A stretch of 64,000 nt of DNA from Rubripirellula lacrimiformis (GTDB lineage: Bacteria > Planctomycetota > Planctomycetia > Pirellulales > Pirellulaceae), in NCBI RefSeq assembly GCF_007741535.1, contig NZ_CP036525.1, positions 3,038,001 through 3,102,000 on the forward strand, written 5' to 3'. A program made the translations under genes and the position numbers. Of this stretch, positions 62,183-64,000 are shown piece after piece. The notes beneath the pieces are model-generated. The model had not been told where the DNA came from. It saw only the letters and a list, made by a program, of their open reading frames with translations, and did no database searches. Every line of letters starts with the position of its first letter. Position 1 is the stretch's first letter.

Positions 62183-63697
62183 ATGTCAAAATTTTCCACC
62201 TTGTTGTCGCAGCGACGCGGGTCCAAACGTCGTCGACTGTCTGCTGAACCGTTGGAAGCTCGACGGCTACTAGCCGCCAGTATGGGCTGGGATGGTCCGG
62301 GGTTGGGCAGCGCGGAACTGACCTACCACATCGCCAATTCGCCTGATTCACTGACACAGGCGGAAACCAACGCGGCGATCGAAACGGCACTCGACGCGTG
62401 GGCCAGCGTGGCTGACATCACGTTCACGCCTACCGATCAATCTGGATTGCGAGACTCGATCGACCTGTCGTTTACCAGGATCGACGGCGTCGGCGGCACG
62501 CTTGCCCAGGCCTATTTTCCTGACGATGTCAATTCCGATCGTATCGCCGGTGATGTTCAATTCGATCTCGCCGACGCTTGGGAAGTTGGTAATTCGCTTG
62601 GGAACCAAGCATTCGACTTGGTCTACGTTGCCGTGCACGAGATCGGTCACTCGCTAGGCCTGGATCACACGGCGGCGATGGGCAGCGTTCTGGCGCCCTT
62701 TGTCTCGCCGAGCCAGTCGTTCAACGGATTGGATTCCAGCGACGCGGTCGCGATCGGAGATCTGTACGCGGTGGCCGATGTCGTGACCGGTTCGGAATCG
62801 CCGGTCGACGAGGTTCCCAGTGATGAATCCCCCGTCGACGAAACGCCGACGCCTGAAACGAACACCGACACAAGCGACAGCGATGACGATCGGTTCCCTC
62901 GAAATCGTTGGCGTCGCGGTGGTGGCTGGCATCGATGGGGAGGAAGACTGGATGCCGAAACACCTGAATACAACTATGTCCATCCGACGGATGTCAACAG
63001 CGACGGCAATACGTCTGCACTGGATGCGTTGGCCGTGATCAATTCGATGCAGCAAAATTCTGCGGATGTAGCCATCGTGGATTTCGATCAGGCGACCGAA
63101 CCAATCGACGACGCCGCGATTGTCGTTGACGAAGTTGACGGCGACGAAACGATCGATGACGGTGGCTTGGTGGATGACACCAATGGTGACCCGTTTTGCG
63201 ACACCGGTGTCCGACATCGTTCACACCGCTACGACGTGGGTCTGTTCGGCAATGACGCCGAGTCGCTGGTCACGCGTTTCGATACGGATGGCGACGCGGC
63301 GCTTTCGGAAGACGAAGTGCCCAATCGGTTGTGGGCAAAGCTGGCTGATTTCGAAGCCGACACAAATGCCGATGGCTTCGTATCACTTGCCGAACTTGAA
63401 CTTGCGGTGACAGCGGCTGCCCAGGAATCGTTCAATGAAAAGGATGCTGACAGCGATGGGCTGTTGGTGGAAACGGAGGTGTCGGATCGATTTTGGGCGA
63501 AGGTTTCACCTGCGGACACCGACGGTGATGATGGCGTTTCGTTCGATGAGTTCAGTGCCTTCATTTCGGAAGGCCTGGCCCATGACAGCGGTAACGATCC
63601 AGTCGATTTTGGACGTCACGGCCACCATGGTCGCGGCCACCACCGGTCTGCGGATGCCGTGTTTACCGCGTTTGGACGATTGGCCGGTCGCCGATAG
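62183..63697 (+). CDS. Matrixin-type metalloprotease with dockerin- and EF-hand-like repeats
   Basis: A 504-residue protein. The N-terminus (KRRRLSAEPLEARRLLA) is the planctomycete-type export signature. The protease domain (about 35-195) has the zinc motif VAVHEIGHSLGLDHTAAMGS, that is H-E-x-x-H-x-x-G-x-x-H with the following Met-turn region (GSVLAPF). A dockerin-like loop (HPTDVNSDGNTSALDALAVI) and EF-hand loops (FDTDGDAALSEDEVP; DTNADGFVSLAELEL; DADSDGLLVETEV; DTDGDDGVSFDEF) follow, indicating calcium binding. It is probably secreted and surface-bound. ATG 62183 starts MSKFSTLLSQRRG; the frame upstream to 62051 is rejected. Confidence 0.85.
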   Translation: MSKFSTLLSQRRGSKRRRLSAEPLEARRLLAASMGWDGPGLGSAELTYHIANSPDSLTQAETNAAIETALDAWASVADITFTPTDQSGLRDSIDLSFTRIDGVGGTLAQAYFPDDVNSDRIAGDVQFDLADAWEVGNSLGNQAFDLVYVAVHEIGHSLGLDHTAAMGSVLAPFVSPSQSFNGLDSSDAVAIGDLYAVADVVTGSESPVDEVPSDESPVDETPTPETNTDTSDSDDDRFPRNRWRRGGGWHRWGGRLDAETPEYNYVHPTDVNSDGNTSALDALAVINSMQQNSADVAIVDFDQATEPIDDAAIVVDEVDGDETIDDGGLVDDTNGDPFCDTGVRHRSHRYDVGLFGNDAESLVTRFDTDGDAALSEDEVPNRLWAKLADFEADTNADGFVSLAELELAVTAAAQESFNEKDADSDGLLVETEVSDRFWAKVSPADTDGDDGVSFDEFSAFISEGLAHDSGNDPVDFGRHGHHGRGHHRSADAVFTAFGRLAGRR

Positions 63698-63836
63698 CTT
63701 GTCGTCACGCCCGGTGCCCAGTCGCCTACGCGCGAGTACGAGTGAAAGGAGGCTGTGCTGAATCCAGCGTCGCCTGCAAATCGGCGTTGGAACGCTGAAT
63801 CGCAAGCTCGTCCGCTGGTTTGCCGATGTTGCGAGT

Positions 63837-64000
63837 CTACTGCGGGTTGACGACGCTGGCGTCGCTGAGTGTTCGCATCTCTTTCTTGATCGGTTCTACA
63901 AAACTGTCGGCGATGAAGTGGTCGGGGTTCACCGGTTGAATCACTTTCTGAGGGATCGTTTCCGCCATTGGGCCGCAGCCAAGGCAGAGGGAAACAATGC
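63837..64000 (-). CDS. Lipoprotein, partial (runs off the right edge)
   Basis: The last 53 codons of a minus-strand gene, ending at TAG 63837-63839. The sequence starts within a lipoprotein signal (IVSLCLGCGPMAET, lipobox LGCG), then NPDHFIADSFVEPIKKEMRT and ends SDASVVNPQ. Its start codon lies outside the window. A small envelope lipoprotein; family unknown. Confidence 0.6.
   Translation of the reverse strand, partial: IVSLCLGCGPMAETIPQKVIQPVNPDHFIADSFVEPIKKEMRTLSDASVVNPQ

Overview
The window reads as chromosome of a planctomycete, most likely a Rhodopirellula-like member of the Pirellulaceae. The pointers are a DUF1559 protein with a prepilin leader, a matrixin whose N-terminus carries the EPLEARRLL-type export signature common in planctomycete secreted proteins, membrane proteins that open with MRF-S/I-R-LL leaders, and families of long palindromic intergenic repeats. 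The assignment rests on family knowledge, not on a database match.

Layout. (1) 0.2-3 kb: a DUF1559/prepilin-like gene, a 114-115 bp tandem repeat, and a complete ssrA (tmRNA) gene with tag ANESFALAA and its own terminator. (2) About 3.9-17.7 kb: some twenty small, mostly unrecognisable genes, all on the plus strand. Nearly every one is followed by an imperfect palindrome ending in a shared core close to GTTNTCCGACTGAAA. I read this as a gene-cassette array with attC-like sites and no integrase in view (CALIN-like). Most recognisable cargo is small membrane or exported protein. (3) 18.4-22.1 kb: a histidine kinase/response regulator pair, an SGNH hydrolase and a methyltransferase. (4) 22.4-27.1 kb: a 1567-residue membrane-anchored protein with a caspase-like N-terminal region and a von Willebrand A domain. 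(5) 27.4-28.5 kb: two related elements bounded by perfect 26-bp inverted repeats, one holding a single 219-bp unit and the other three. (6) 28.8-49.3 kb, minus strand: a contiguous type VI secretion cluster in the order tssK, tssL, a short tssM, tssA, tssB, tssC, hcp, tssE, tssF, tssG, vgrG, an FHA protein, PAAR, a 1513-residue membrane-anchored protein and a lipoprotein. No tssJ or tssH/clpV is present. (7) 49.5-54 kb: an outer-membrane-type protein, then a FHA-GGDEF protein and a Ser/Thr kinase that are probably co-transcribed. (8) 54.4-64 kb: a seven-haem cytochrome, small membrane and exported proteins, a PQQ-propeller lipoprotein, a DUF1353 lipoprotein, a BON-domain protein, a matrixin metalloprotease, and the start of a lipoprotein running off the right edge.

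How it fits together. The T6SS genes overlap or are closely spaced, so they are probably one long transcript from the divergent region at 49.26-49.46 kb. TssM here ends at its last membrane helix, and TssJ, which normally binds the missing periplasmic part, is also absent. This suggests a reduced or re-engineered membrane complex. The two giant membrane-anchored proteins and the terminal lipoprotein flank the system and are the best candidates for lineage-specific parts. The adjacent kinase and FHA proteins resemble the phospho-threonine control seen in other T6SS loci.
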